Part shown: piece after piece, positions 26,652 through 35,822 of the stretch
How positions within the stretch are numbered: the stretch's first letter is position 1
How the letters are laid out: each line of letters begins with the position of its first letter
Source: Mesorhizobium sp. M9A.F.Ca.ET.002.03.1.2
Lineage (GTDB): Bacteria > Pseudomonadota > Alphaproteobacteria > Rhizobiales > Rhizobiaceae
Length of the DNA: 64,000 nt
NCBI RefSeq assembly: GCF_003952365.1
Contig: NZ_CP034443.1
Span: forward strand, 1,977,001 to 2,041,000
Reading direction: 5' to 3'
Position numbers and translations under genes: made by a program
The notes under the pieces: generated by a model
The model's database searches: none
Seen by the model: the letters and a program-made list of their open reading frames with translations, nothing else
What the model was told of the DNA's origin: nothing

Positions 26652-27404
26652 TCAATAGGTCGCCCGGCCGCCGGAAACGTCGAAAACGGCGGCCGTCGTG
26701 AAGGAGCATTCCTCGGAAGCGATCCATGAGATCAGTGCCGCCACTTCCTCGACCTCGCCAAACCGCGCCATCGGTATTTTCGACAGCATGAAATCGATGT
26801 GCTCCTGGCTCATCTGCTGGAAGATCGCGGTGCGCACGGCTGCCGGCGTGACGCAGTTCACCGTCACCTTGGTCTTGGCCAGCTCCTTGCCCAGCGACTT
26901 GGTCATGCCGATCACCGCCGCCTTGGACGTGCTGTAGGCCGACGCGTTGGGATTTCCCTCCTTGCCGGCAATCGAGGCGATGTTGACGATCCTGCCGTAA
27001 TTGCGCTCGATCATGTGCGGAACCAGCGCCTTGTTGCAATAGAAGACGCCGTTGATGTTGATGTCGACGACCCGGCGCCAATCCTCCACCGAATAATCCC
27101 ACGTCGTCATGTTCGGTCCGGTGATGGCCGCACTGGTGACCAGGATATCGACCACGCCAAGCGCTTCGATCGTGCTGAGGGCGGCGTGTTCGACCGCTGC
27201 CGCATCAGCGACGTCGACGGTCACGCCGTGCAGGCTGGCAATGACGGCCTTGGCCTCTTCGATCTGGGCGGAGTCGCGATCCCAGACGCAAACGCGCCCG
27301 CCCTCTTCGACAATCCTTTGCGCGACGGCCAGGCCGATGCCTGAGGCGCCACCGGTGATCACGGCCGACCGTCCGGCAAACCGTCCCGCAAAACTCATTG
27401 GCAT
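26652..27404 (-). CDS. SDR family oxidoreductase
   Basis: The 250-residue protein is a classical short-chain dehydrogenase: cofactor motif VITGGASGIGLAVAQ near residue 18, structural NAG-type region (VTSAAITGP), and the catalytic YSTSKAA with upstream Ser in NIASIAGKEG. The substrate is not evident. The frame is open to 27593, but ATG at 27404 (MPMSFAGRFAGRSAV) gives the normal N terminus; ATG at 27398 is equally possible. No obvious operon partner. Confidence 0.88.
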   Translation of the reverse strand: MPMSFAGRFAGRSAVITGGASGIGLAVAQRIVEEGGRVCVWDRDSAQIEEAKAVIASLHGVTVDVADAAAVEHAALSTIEALGVVDILVTSAAITGPNMTTWDYSVEDWRRVVDININGVFYCNKALVPHMIERNYGRIVNIASIAGKEGNPNASAYSTSKAAVIGMTKSLGKELAKTKVTVNCVTPAAVRTAIFQQMSQEHIDFMLSKIPMARFGEVEEVAALISWIASEECSFTTAAVFDVSGGRATY

Positions 27405-27818
27405 ATGGTCTTCCCTTGTTGCCCATTCCGACGGGCGCTGGGCGGCGTCGTCGGCGGCGAATGTGAAGTCAACGGCCGACAAGTTCAAGTCGAGATCTGG
27501 GGTCGCCGCACGGGTTCTGGTGGGCCAGGAGCAGGCGATTGAAGACGTGGCCTTCTGGCGGCGATTTCTCTGCCCGATGCTGGAAAACTGCAAAAACTGC
27601 TCGGCGGTGATGCCCAGGCGCTCGGCGATGTTCGCGGTCGGGTGGCCGGCAGCTGGACGAGTTCCTATTCCCGCAGCGGCGTCCGTACAGGTGTTTTTGC
27701 CTCATTTGGGTGACAGGCTACGGCGAATGGGTTATATTGCACTGCACAACGAGAGCGCCCGCACGTGGCGCGGCGGCGAATCGGCATTGAACTGGATGGA
27801 CGGGAATCCGCTACCGAG
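27405..27818. other. Intergenic region upstream of the polymerase gene
   Basis: This 414-base stretch holds no supported gene. On minus, 27580-27660 can be read as AGHPTANIAERLGITAEQF, which looks like a helix-turn-helix remnant, but it has no start and is low confidence. A PhaR-like motif lies at 27737. A 31-codon frame (27727-27822, MGYIALHNESARTW...) ends inside the polymerase start codon and could be a leader peptide or chance. Confidence 0.4.
27737..27749 (+). promoter_or_regulatory. PhaR-like motif upstream of the polymerase gene
   Basis: TTGCACTGCACAA contains an exact TGC-RNY-GCA-SMA core and lies 70 bases before the polymerase start. Confidence 0.5.
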
Positions 27819-29084
27819 ATGAAGATTCCGAAATCTCTGTTGGTCGACCCGGAGAAGAACACGGTCTACGGCGCATTCGCCGTTGCCATTTCCATCTGGG
27901 CGTTCTCCTACTCCTCCGTTTTCGGTCAAATCCTGATCCTGGCCTATTATGCGGTCTGGCTCCCCCTCATCCTGGTGGACTACCGGCGGCTGTTGCGGCA
28001 TGTTTCCAGCGTCGGGCTTCCGCTGGCGTTTGCAATCTACATCTGCCTCTCTGTGTTCTGGTCGGATGCTCCCGGCATCACGTTGAGGACGGCGATCCAA
28101 TATTGCTCTCATATTGCCTGCGCCTACATTGCAGCGCGCACCGTCAGTGTCCGGACGTTGACAATAGGCTCACTGGTCGGGATTTTTTTCGTCCTGCTCT
28201 ATTCGCTCAAGGTCGGGGCTTATTCCTATGATATTCTCGACGGGACGTACAATTTCGTCGGCGCATTCAGCTCCAAAAACCAGATCGGCTTTGTCGCATC
28301 GCTCGGCATCTATTTTTGCATTGTCTTCCTGGCCTTTCTCAGACGCGGCCGGATAAGCCTTTTCCTCACGGCGCCGGTCGTCGTTCTGTCGGCCTATATG
28401 CTGTTCGTTGCGCATTCCGCCACTTCGACGGCTTCGATACCGGCAGTTCTCGCTCTGGTGGCTCTGCTTGCCATGACCAAGAAGCTTTCGCTCCGCTATC
28501 GACGGGTGATTTTCCTTGTTGGCGCAGGCGGGCTGGTCGTGGTTACCGTGGTTGCCTTTGCCGGACTTCTGGATTTCGTCCTTGGCGCCTTCGGAAAGGA
28601 TTCCACGCTCACCGGGCGGACCTATCTCTGGGATCAGGGCTGGAACGCGGCGCAGCAAGCGCCGATCCTCGGCGTCGGCTACGCGGCCTATTGGGTGCAG
28701 GGTTTCGCCGAGGCCGAGCGGCTTTGGAACGAATTCTACATCACGACCCGAGCCGGCTTCCACTTCCACAACACCTACATAGAAGCCCTCGTCGAGCTTG
28801 GTTATGTCGGGGCGACGCTGATTTCGCTGATCATCCTGCGCACGCTGTGGGGCCATATATCGGCATTGGTGTTCAGGACATGGCAAGCCGAGTCCGTGAT
28901 TCTCGCCGGCGTGATGGTGCTTCTGTTCATCCGGTCCTTCGTCGAGATCGATACCTTCAATCCCTACATCATGGGCTCCTTCCTCCTGTATTACAGCTAC
29001 TTCAAGCTGGCGAAGGTGCCTGTCGCCCGTCCCCGGTGGACCGCGGTCAGCGATTTCGAGGAAGCGAAAACCGCAAGGGGCTAA
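27819..29084 (+). CDS. exoQ: Exopolysaccharide polymerase, Wzy/ExoQ-like
   Basis: The 421-residue membrane protein has about ten hydrophobic segments and the O-antigen ligase/polymerase pattern: VGAFSSKNQIGFVASLG in a periplasmic loop region, GRTYLWDQGWNAAQQAPILGVGY and HFHNTYIEALVELGYVG. It would join lipid-linked repeat units in the periplasm. The same family order (polymerase near exoF and exoY) occurs in the succinoglycan locus. ATG at 27819 gives MKIPKSLLVDPEK; upstream in-frame GTG at 27765 is less likely. A PhaR-like site precedes it. Confidence 0.82.
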   Translation: MKIPKSLLVDPEKNTVYGAFAVAISIWAFSYSSVFGQILILAYYAVWLPLILVDYRRLLRHVSSVGLPLAFAIYICLSVFWSDAPGITLRTAIQYCSHIACAYIAARTVSVRTLTIGSLVGIFFVLLYSLKVGAYSYDILDGTYNFVGAFSSKNQIGFVASLGIYFCIVFLAFLRRGRISLFLTAPVVVLSAYMLFVAHSATSTASIPAVLALVALLAMTKKLSLRYRRVIFLVGAGGLVVVTVVAFAGLLDFVLGAFGKDSTLTGRTYLWDQGWNAAQQAPILGVGYAAYWVQGFAEAERLWNEFYITTRAGFHFHNTYIEALVELGYVGATLISLIILRTLWGHISALVFRTWQAESVILAGVMVLLFIRSFVEIDTFNPYIMGSFLLYYSYFKLAKVPVARPRWTAVSDFEEAKTARG

Positions 29085-29267
29085 ACAAACAAAAAATGAA
29101 TGTGACCTTGGGGGCAATTTCACGAACTATTCGGGCACGATTTCCTGCGACCAGGCTTGGTGAGGGCACTTTGAGTGGCCCACTGACCCGGCTCCAATTG
29201 CGCTATGATCCCCGACTTCGACGCCAAGGCGGTCTATGATCTTCTCCGCCACACGAAGACGCCGCCC

Positions 29268-29584
29268 GCCCGCGCTAAGGCCGAACGATCGTCTCGCAGG
29301 CAGCTTCTGAAGCGGTGGCGAGAGGCCGTTGCTCCTTCACTCTCGCCCGAGCTGGGCCTGCTGCCTGTTGATCAGGCCCTAAGGGTCAGGAGCGCATACC
29401 ATGCGAACCGCTTCACAAAGGGAAGCGTCAGAACGACTGAATCGACAGCTTTGCCAACTGTGTAGACGGTCTCCGAGATGCTTCGCGGCATCAGCGCGCT
29501 TCCTACGGAGCACAGGCCGAAATATTCCACCTGGACATCGCGGAAATAGCGGCGCGCCAACGCGAAGTCCGAAACTAACAATGG
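29268..29584. repeat. Tandem duplication, copy 1
   Basis: This 317-base block from GCCCGCGCTAAGG to CTAACAATGG is repeated at 29630-29933. On minus it encodes an intact methyltransferase C terminus (SDFALARRYFRDVQVEYFGL to FAWYALLTLRA). It lacks the small deletions of copy 2. Confidence 0.9.
29372..29566 (-). pseudogene. Detached C-terminal fragment of a methyltransferase
   Basis: The frame reads FALARRYFRDVQVEYFGLCS and continues through SISETVYTVGKAVDSVVLTL to FAWYALLTLRA. Residues up to RRYFRDVQ also occur at the end of the neighbouring methyltransferase frame, which then shifts. This fragment therefore shows what the native C terminus should be. It has no own start context and is not expected to be made. 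Confidence 0.7.
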
Positions 29585-29629
29585 TTATCAGTACATCATT
29601 CTTGCCACGCCCACGACCGACACGACCCG

Positions 29630-29933
29630 GCCCGCGCTAAGGCGAACGATCGTCTCGCAGGCAGCTTCTGAAGCGGTGGCGAGAGGCCGTTGCTCCTTCA
29701 CTCTCGCCCGAGCTGGGCCTGCTGCCTGTTGATCAGGCCCTAAGGTCAGGAGCGCATACCATGCGAACCGCTTCACAAAGGGAAGCGTCAGAACGACTGA
29801 ATCGACAGCTTTGCCAACTGTGTAGACGGTCTCCGAGATGCTTCGCGCATCAGCGCGCTTCCACAGGCCGAATATTCCACTGGACATCGCGGAAATAGCG
29901 GCGCGCCAACGCGAAGTCCGAAACTAACAATGG
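29630..29933. repeat. Tandem duplication, copy 2 (shortened)
   Basis: This 304-base block repeats 29268-29584 with about 13 bases missing at several places: CTAAGGCGAAC for CTAAGGCCGAAC, CCTAAGGTCAGG for CCTAAGGGTCAGG, CGCGCATC for CGCGGCATC, CTTCCACAGG for CTTCCTACGGAGCACAGG, CGAATATT for CGAAATATT, and CCACTGG for CCACCTGG. Mostly single-base losses suggest a low-quality contig end or recent decay. Confidence 0.88.
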
Positions 29934-30479
29934 ATGTTCATCAGCGGTACGGATATCGGGTGTCCGTTTTCTGAAGGCGTTCAGGAGAGGATTGTGTCCC
30001 ATCGGCTCGTAGAAGGACGCCACGCCGTTTGGCTTCAAGACACGGACCACCTCGGAAAAGCACCGGTCCAGATCCAGGTGGTGGATGATCCCGCGCCCAT
30101 AAACCAAATCGAACTTGTTGTCCTCGAAGGACATGGCTTCCGCATTCATCGCCAAGAATGTGGCGTTCATGTTTCCAAGCGTTCTCGCCCGCTCGTTCGC
30201 CTTGTTTACTGCTACTTCCGAAATATCGATCCCCGTCAGGGATCGGCAAAGATCGGGCAGGTGCAGGGAATGCAGGGACCACCCGCCATCGGAACAACCG
30301 TACTCGAGCACGTCTGCGTTTTTCGAAAGGCGTTTTATTTCCTCGTTTTGACGTTCGGCACCGTGACGAATTGTTCGATACCACTTGTCCAGATTTCCTC
30401 TTGGATCTTCCTCCTGACTAAATCTGAGATTGTGAAATTCTCTTTCTCGATTGACGATTTCGTCCCTTTCACCGTGCAT
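29850..30479 (-). pseudogene. SAM-dependent methyltransferase with frameshifted 3' end
   Basis: The frame encodes a class I methyltransferase: VLEYGCSDGGWSLHSL (SAM motif I, near residue 58), GIDISEVAVNKANERA, FDLVYGRGIIHHLDLDRCF and EVVRVLKPNGVASFYEPMG. At its end, after RRYFRDVQ, it shifts to WNIRPVEAR-stop because of single-base losses in duplication copy 2; the intact continuation is preserved in copy 1. ATG at 30479 follows AGAGGA 11 bases upstream. The defect could be real or an assembly error. In the cluster it could modify a sugar of the exopolysaccharide. Confidence 0.75.
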
Positions 30480-30593
30480 GACAAGGTCCTCTTCGGATTT
30501 AGCTGCAACTAAAGCACAATTTCTGCTTGCGCTGTAATTACTCACGTCCCGAGTTGGCGATAGGCTGGCTTGTCGGTCGGCGAGCACAGTGTT

Positions 30594-31040
30594 GGCGAGT
30601 TCAAGGTCGAACTCGTCTGGTCGAACTCTTCGCCGATTCAGTCGATCTGTTCGGCGTGGTCGGGATCGGCCAGGATGGCCAGCAACGCCGCCGCCGCAAT
30701 CCTCCGAGCGGACAGTTGCGCTTTCCAGTGATGCGGACGGGGTAGGATACGCCCCTAACCACCGGCTCGCTTTTTCGAATGCGACCCGTATGCTCCCAGT
30801 TGTCCCCGAGCTCGCGAGTGTAGGCGAAGCGGGCGACTTGTCAACGGCGGAGCAATTCCAGCCAGCGCGACGGGAATGCCCTTTCTGACTATATGTTTGC
30901 CGTCCTGGCGCACCACCGTGCCAGGCACCAAGTTGACCAGGAGACGCATGGACAGGTCCGGCTGTCGAACTGGTCGAGCGGCACGGCGATGAACAGATCG
31001 CTGGTATCGTCGGCGAAGTGGTGCCGGCTACGGTCCTCTG
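30594..31040 (-). pseudogene. Degenerate plasmid pRiA4b ORF-3-like gene
   Basis: In shifting minus frames one reads FAYTRELGDNWEHTGRI and SYPVRITGKRNCPL (30718-30830), with DPDHAEQID further on and HHFADDTSDLFI upstream. The GD-WEH and GKR-CP patterns are those of the pRiA4b ORF-3 family (PF07929) as I remember it. Stops and shifts break the frame, so it is a relic. It fills most of the gap between the methyltransferase and exoF. Confidence 0.5.
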
Positions 31041-31061
31041 TCGACGCAGCTGGTTGAAAAC

Positions 31062-32288
31062 CTATTGAACGGCCACTGGCGCCAGCTTGACCTTGATCAC
31101 GTCTCCGGGCAGCACTGGCGTATCCTCGCTGGCGCTGATTTCGCTGGTCTTGCCGTCGACCACCCGAACCAGGCTGAACGACATTATTGGCTCTTCGCCG
31201 TCGCGATAGCGGCGCGACGCGGGGTTCCCCGACACGGCTTCAGCCATCAGGCCCGTTTGCATGTTCATCTTGAGCATCGTTGCACTGAGATCGGATTCTA
31301 CCTGTTGCCGGTCGGCGGCGAGGCTCGCATTCTGGGTGTTCTCCAGATCGATGGCGTCCTGGGTGGCTTTGCTGATCGCCTGCTTGGCGGTGAGGATGGC
31401 CGTGTCGTAATCCAGAATCTGGCCTTCCAGGTCGGCGATCGTTTGTTGCGAATTCAGAACCCGCGTGTTGACGACAAGGCCTTTCTGCGCCAGCGAACCG
31501 ATGCCGCTGAGCTGTTCCTTTGCCAGGTCGACCTGCCGCTGCTGGTTGACGATCTTCTTCTGCAGCGAATCGATCTCGCTCTGCAGCAGCTTCTTCAAAT
31601 CATCGAGCGCCTGAAGGCGTAGCTTGAGCTTCTGTTGATCGGCTGTCAGGATCGCCATCTCGTCGGCAACGATGCTCTCCAGCTTCGGATCGTCGGCCAC
31701 CTCCTTCGGCACGTCGAATGCCGGCTTGTCCGCTATCTCCGCTTCGATGCGCGCGCGCCTGACGATCAGTCGGACCCTTTGGTCTTGGAGAACGTCAAAA
31801 TCGCCCTTGGCATTGATCATGTCGCGGTCGTACCGCTGTCCTTCGGGGCTCCGCCGGACACCGCCGGCGATGCTCATCGCTCTCAGGACGGTCAGCTCAG
31901 GCACGTAAGGATACTGGCCCGGGGTCTGGACCTCCCCGGAAATGTAGAACGGCCTGTACTGCGCCATTTCGACGGAGGCCTCCGGCCGGTCCGCCAGAGC
32001 GAGCTTGCGCTGGAGCGCCTGGCCGATCGCCGCCGCGACCTCGGACGTGGTCTTGCCGGATGCCGGCATTTCGCCGACGAACGGCACGGACAATGTTCCG
32101 GCCGGGCCGACCGTGTATTCTCCGTTGACGGCCGTCCAGTCGCGGAACGTGCCTTCAACGGTCTGCCATTCTGCCACCCGGATGGTCAGCTTGTCCTGCG
32201 ATCCAAGGCGGTACTCGTCGGCGGCTGCGAGTTGGGGAACGGCGAACGTCAGCGCAAGGCAGGTGGTCATAAGCCGCATGCGCTGCAT
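31062..32288 (-). CDS. exoF: Polysaccharide export protein ExoF-like (Wza/Wzb-type periplasmic/outer membrane component)
   Basis: The 408-residue protein starts with a signal peptide (RLMTTCLALTFAVPQLAAA), then the polysaccharide export domain (DEYRLGSQDKLTIRVAEW, GPAGTLSVPFVGEM) and a SLBB-like segment (FYISGEVQTPGQYPYVPELT). Residues about 190-360 are a long coiled coil (EIDSLQKKIVNQQRQVDLAKEQ), the mark of ExoF versus plain Wza. The start is uncertain among ATGs at 32288, 32279 and 32270. It lies 145 bases downstream of exoY, as in the succinoglycan locus. Confidence 0.87.
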   Translation of the reverse strand: MQRMRLMTTCLALTFAVPQLAAADEYRLGSQDKLTIRVAEWQTVEGTFRDWTAVNGEYTVGPAGTLSVPFVGEMPASGKTTSEVAAAIGQALQRKLALADRPEASVEMAQYRPFYISGEVQTPGQYPYVPELTVLRAMSIAGGVRRSPEGQRYDRDMINAKGDFDVLQDQRVRLIVRRARIEAEIADKPAFDVPKEVADDPKLESIVADEMAILTADQQKLKLRLQALDDLKKLLQSEIDSLQKKIVNQQRQVDLAKEQLSGIGSLAQKGLVVNTRVLNSQQTIADLEGQILDYDTAILTAKQAISKATQDAIDLENTQNASLAADRQQVESDLSATMLKMNMQTGLMAEAVSGNPASRRYRDGEEPIMSFSLVRVVDGKTSEISASEDTPVLPGDVIKVKLAPVAVQ

Positions 32289-32433
32289 ACGACGGCGAAT
32301 AACTCCGGCGCAGGAGATTTCGAAGATGTCTGTTTTCAACTCAACGTTTTCCGATCCGCTTGACCCACCCGATGAAGCCTGCTGCAGAATGCTTGGACAG
32401 TCACCCTTCGACAGAGGACCGGCTCCCCGCCGG

Positions 32434-33108
32434 TCAGTAGCAGCCCCGCGACATCCAGACGGCAGGCACGGTCTTGATGATAATACGAATATCTTCAAAG
32501 AGCGACCAGTTCTCGACATAGTGGCGATCGAATGCGACGCGGCTGTCGTAGGAAACGTCGTTGCGGCCGCTGACCTGCCAGAGCCCGGTCAGGCCGGGGC
32601 GCGATTTCAGGTAATAGACGGCCGAGCTGCCGTAAATCTCGAGTTCGTCGCGCACAACGGGACGAGGGCCGACAAGGCTCATGTCACCCTGAAGGATGTT
32701 TATGATCTGCGGCAGTTCATCGAGGCTAAGCTTCCTCAGCACGGCTCCGACGCGCGTCACGCGCGGATCGTTCTTGAGCTTGCGGGTCGCTATCCATTCG
32801 GCGTTGGCGTCCGGGTTGGCGGCAAGATATGCGGCCAACACCCGTTCGCCGTCCTGAACCATGGTGCGAAACTTGAGGCACGGGAAAATCCGTCCTCCCC
32901 GACCGATCCGGCTGTGGCCATAGAAAATCGGCCCGCCGTCGGAGAACTTGACCAGCAGCGCGACCATCACAAACAGCGGACTGAGAGCAACCAGGCCAAT
33001 CAGTGAACCGGCGATGTCGAAGCTGCGTTTGAGCAGGCCGCCGATCGGTGGAAAATCAATGCCGGCCTGCGAAAAATCCGCAGTGGCCGGCTTGGCTACG
33101 TCCCTCAT
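32434..33108 (-). CDS. exoY: Undecaprenyl-phosphate galactose phosphotransferase ExoY-like
   Basis: This 224-residue priming enzyme moves a sugar-1-phosphate, galactose in the succinoglycan case, onto the lipid carrier at the inner membrane. It has one membrane segment ([19 protein letters not shown], residues about 34-52) and the family motifs [30 protein letters not shown] and [16 protein letters not shown] at 33108 has GGAG 8 bases upstream. A PhaR-like site lies 52 bases before the start, and the divergent gene encodes a SyrA/ExoX-type repressor. Confidence 0.93.
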   Translation of the reverse strand: MRDVAKPATADFSQAGIDFPPIGGLLKRSFDIAGSLIGLVALSPLFVMVALLVKFSDGGPIFYGHSRIGRGGRIFPCLKFRTMVQDGERVLAAYLAANPDANAEWIATRKLKNDPRVTRVGAVLRKLSLDELPQIINILQGDMSLVGPRPVVRDELEIYGSSAVYYLKSRPGLTGLWQVSGRNDVSYDSRVAFDRHYVENWSLFEDIRIIIKTVPAVWMSRGCY

Positions 33109-33709
33109 GCGTAAACTCCATACGTTGAACGGATGGTTTGCCGCACGATATCAAAAAAATGCTGCATCGCAACACACAATTTCTCGATCGCTTGAAATAA
33201 TCACGTCATGAATTGACTAAATAATAAACCGAACCTGCACAAATTTTGATCTATATGGCGCGTTTATGACAGTTTGTGGGCAATCTTGAAAAATCTAGTG
33301 CCTTTTTGAGGCTGATTTTGGGCGAATCGCTCTTTGTGCGGCAGTCCGGAGCATTATCGTGAGTTAGTTTCGCAAAATATAGAGAAGCCTTAAGGTAAAA
33401 TACTAATTAATATTGCCGCTCTTACTGAAATAGGCCCATAGGGGTGATTGGTCGTGATGCCGATGTGTGCGTCGCAGCATGGCAGAGTCGATCCCGCAAA
33501 CTCGGTCAAAATTATTTGTGGTTGGCCTTGCCGGCTATTGCACGTTTTAATAGAGTTGCAAATTGTTTCTGTCAGAGTATGGGCAGCGTGGAAAGGCCGG
33601 AAGCAACCGGCCAAAAAAGCGGGCGGCTTCAACAAGCTCGCATGGCGAAGGGAGGCTCGGGGTGGGTCAATCATCGATTTTGCCCGAGCAGGTTGACGGG
33701 CTGTCAGGT
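33109..33709. other. Long, AT-rich divergent regulatory region
   Basis: The 601 bases between exoY and the SyrA/ExoX-like gene hold no supported gene. The part from 33175 to 33425 is clearly richer in A and T than its surroundings (for example TGACTAAATAATAAACC and AAGGTAAAATACTAATTAATATT), as is typical of MucR- or H-NS-like-bound promoter regions. A PhaR-like site sits at 33160. Confidence 0.5.
33160..33174 (-). promoter_or_regulatory. PhaR-like motif upstream of exoY
   Basis: TGCTGCATCGCAACA; its complement contains TGCGATGCAGCA, an exact TGC-RNY-GCA-SMA core. Confidence 0.55.
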
Positions 33710-33976
33710 ATGTCGCTACCAAAATTCATTGTCGGCATGATTTTCGCTCTGGCGATCGTGGTCGCCTGGTCTTTTCTGGGCGGCGCTTCGCTCGGAACGA
33801 CGCTTTTTCGTGTTATAGCCTGCGCCATTGTCATCCAGTTGGGCTACTTTTTGCTGGTTTTTGCCATGGTTGTCAGAAACGCCCCGAAATCGGCTGATAG
33901 GATTCGCGATGTCGAGCGAAAGCTGAGTTCGACCGAAGATGGCGAAAAGTTCAGTGCCAGGAGAAGCCTTCGCTGA
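33710..33976 (+). CDS. Exopolysaccharide production repressor, SyrA/ExoX-like
   Basis: The 88-residue protein starts MSLPKFIVGMIFALAIVVAW and has two membrane segments (about 4-22 and 31-55: GTTLFRVIACAIVIQLGYFLLV), matching my memory of the SyrA/ExoX family (PF11089). In Sinorhizobium such small inner-membrane proteins set exopolysaccharide levels, ExoX by restraining ExoY. The gene is divergent from exoY across a 0.6-kb AT-rich region. ATG at 33710 gives the family N terminus, though its ribosome site is weak. Confidence 0.78.
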   Translation: MSLPKFIVGMIFALAIVVAWSFLGGASLGTTLFRVIACAIVIQLGYFLLVFAMVVRNAPKSADRIRDVERKLSSTEDGEKFSARRSLR

Positions 33977-34519
33977 CCTGGCGTCGGGGCAGCCGGCCGG
34001 ATTCCTGTCGGACTGCTCGCCCATGACGGCATTCTGAACAACCGGTTTCCGATTTTCGTTCAGCCTCTGGTTCAGCCTCCAGACTTGCCGACCTTGACGA
34101 GGCGGCCGTTCTCATCGTGACCGGCCCGGTCGGCGAGAGCGATCACCGCCGACTGCGCGATGATCAGGGTCGTCATCGCGCCGCAATCCGTCGGTCGCCT
34201 TGGCGATCAGCGGTTCGAGCGCGCAGACGGCTTCATCCAGAAATGAGCAGGACGGCTTGCGAAGTAGCGGGTCTATCTGCTGGCATTCGCCGCCCGCCGA
34301 TTTGCGCCATGACGACACCGAAAGGAAAGACTGGACGGCGCGAGTGATTTTGGCGATGCTTTGCTTCGCACCTGCAGCATAAGCGCCGACTGACGCTTTT
34401 TCGAACGCCCGGACGATTGGCGAGCTGGACAGTCGATGGGCTAGACAGAGCTGCTTCGAACATTGAACGGGGAGCGGCGAGGAAATTCGGAGTTACGTGA
34501 GCAGTCGAGAGGCGAATCG
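33977..34519. other. Region without a supported gene
   Basis: In 543 bases I find no gene. On minus, 34075-34170 can be read as TLIIAQSAVIALADRAGHDENGRLVKVGK, which looks like the end of a protein but has no intact frame upstream, so it may be a relic. The start of the glycosyltransferase gene follows at 34520. Confidence 0.35.
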
Positions 34520-35533
34520 ATGACAGAACCCCAGGTCTGCGTGATCATCGCTGCCCGCAACGCGGCGCGTACAATCCCGAATGCCATCGCATCGGCATTG
34601 CGCGAGCCGGAGGCGGCGGAAGTCGTGGTCGTTGATGACGCGTCCACCGACGACACCGCGAAAGTCGCTCGGGCGGCCGATGATGGCAGCGGCAGGCTTT
34701 CCGTCATCCGCCACGACGTCAATCGCGGTCCTTCCTTCGCCCGCAACGCCGCGATCGCCAGGTCCAAATCGCCGTTCATCAGCATTCTGGACGCCGACGA
34801 TTTTTTTCTAGAGGGCAGATTTCGTGAATTGTTCGCCAGCGCCGATTGGGATTTCGCTGCCGACAACATCATGCTGATCAGGGACGATGCGGTGACCGAC
34901 GTCTCGAAAATCGTCGCTCCGCGGTTTTTGGCCGATCCGGAGTTCCTCGATTTCGAGCGTTTCATCGAAGGCAACATATCGAGGCGCCGTGTGCAGAGAG
35001 GTGAGTTGGGCTTCCTCAAGCCGGTGATCAGCCGCGCTTTTCTCGACCGGCATGGGCTGCGCTACGACGAAAACCTGCGTCTGGGCGAAGACTATGAACT
35101 CTACGCGCGCGCGGTCGCCTGCGGGGCGCGGTTCAAGGTCATCAGGTCCTGTGGCTATGGCGCGATCGTTCGGGCGGATTCGCTGAGCGGCCGGCACAGG
35201 ACGCAGGATCTCAAGCGTCTGGCCGACGCGGATCTCGCGCTGCTGGCGATCGACAGTCTGCCGGAAGGCTCGAAGGCCGCGCTCAGAAGGCACGAACGGC
35301 ATGTACGCGACAAGTATCGGCTGCGGAACTTCCTCGACGTCAAGAACGAGCAGGGACTGACATCGGCTGCGGCCTACGCCCTGGCCAGCCAATCCAACTT
35401 CATCCCCATCGTTCGCGGCGTGGCCGCCGACAAGCTGGATGCGCTGTTTCGCCGCGCCGGCTTTGCTTCGAGGCAACCAGTGCCGCCGCTGCGCTTTCTC
35501 ATGGCTGCAACCCGCCCGGTCGGCGAGACCTGA
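34520..35533 (+). CDS. GT2 family glycosyltransferase, ExoO-like paralogue
   Basis: The 337-residue protein has the GT2 start VCVIIAARNAARTIPNAIAS, VVDDASTDDT and the DxD-type SILDADDFF, then LGFLKPVISRAFLDRHGLRY and LRLGEDYELYARAV. The same order of motifs occurs in the ExoO-like protein at 47770, so the two are paralogues. ATG at 34520 has AGAGG 9 bases upstream; the open frame begins at 34463. It likely adds one sugar to the repeat unit at the inner face of the membrane. Confidence 0.87.
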   Translation: MTEPQVCVIIAARNAARTIPNAIASALREPEAAEVVVVDDASTDDTAKVARAADDGSGRLSVIRHDVNRGPSFARNAAIARSKSPFISILDADDFFLEGRFRELFASADWDFAADNIMLIRDDAVTDVSKIVAPRFLADPEFLDFERFIEGNISRRRVQRGELGFLKPVISRAFLDRHGLRYDENLRLGEDYELYARAVACGARFKVIRSCGYGAIVRADSLSGRHRTQDLKRLADADLALLAIDSLPEGSKAALRRHERHVRDKYRLRNFLDVKNEQGLTSAAAYALASQSNFIPIVRGVAADKLDALFRRAGFASRQPVPPLRFLMAATRPVGET

Positions 35534-35658
35534 GCTTGTCCGCCGCCAGCGCAATGCCGGTCACGTCACGTCAACAGGTCCTTACCCTGCTCGAAATGAT
35601 GCGAATTTCCGATTCGCCACACTAGGTGGTTGCCTACTGGCTCTGGGGATGGCATGTA

Positions 35659-35677
35659 TGTTGCGGTGCAGCAATTT
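35659..35677 (-). promoter_or_regulatory. PhaR-like motif upstream of the coiled-coil gene
   Basis: TGTTGCGGTGCAGCAATTT contains TGCGGTGCAGCA, an exact core match. It lies 146-164 bases before the gene at 35823. The plus-strand spacer 35534-35822 holds no gene. Confidence 0.5.
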
Positions 35678-35822
35678 TGGTTCACCAATAGAATTGGCCC
35701 CGATAGTCTCCCTGTCAGAGGAACTGGACGATGCGACAAGATCTTTTTGACCCGCACGGGTGCGGGGGCCGGCCATAGGCCCGGCCACCACAGGAACCTG
35801 ACCACTACAGGACTCTGAGCGT

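Noticed and set aside
27727..27822. 31-codon frame ending in the polymerase start
   Set aside because: No ribosome site and the PhaR-like motif lies within it; kept only as a note in the intergenic entry.
29205..29465. Plus-strand frame MIPDFDAKAVYDLLRH...
   Set aside because: It crosses the junction of the tandem duplication and is antisense to the methyltransferase C terminus, so it is probably a chance frame.
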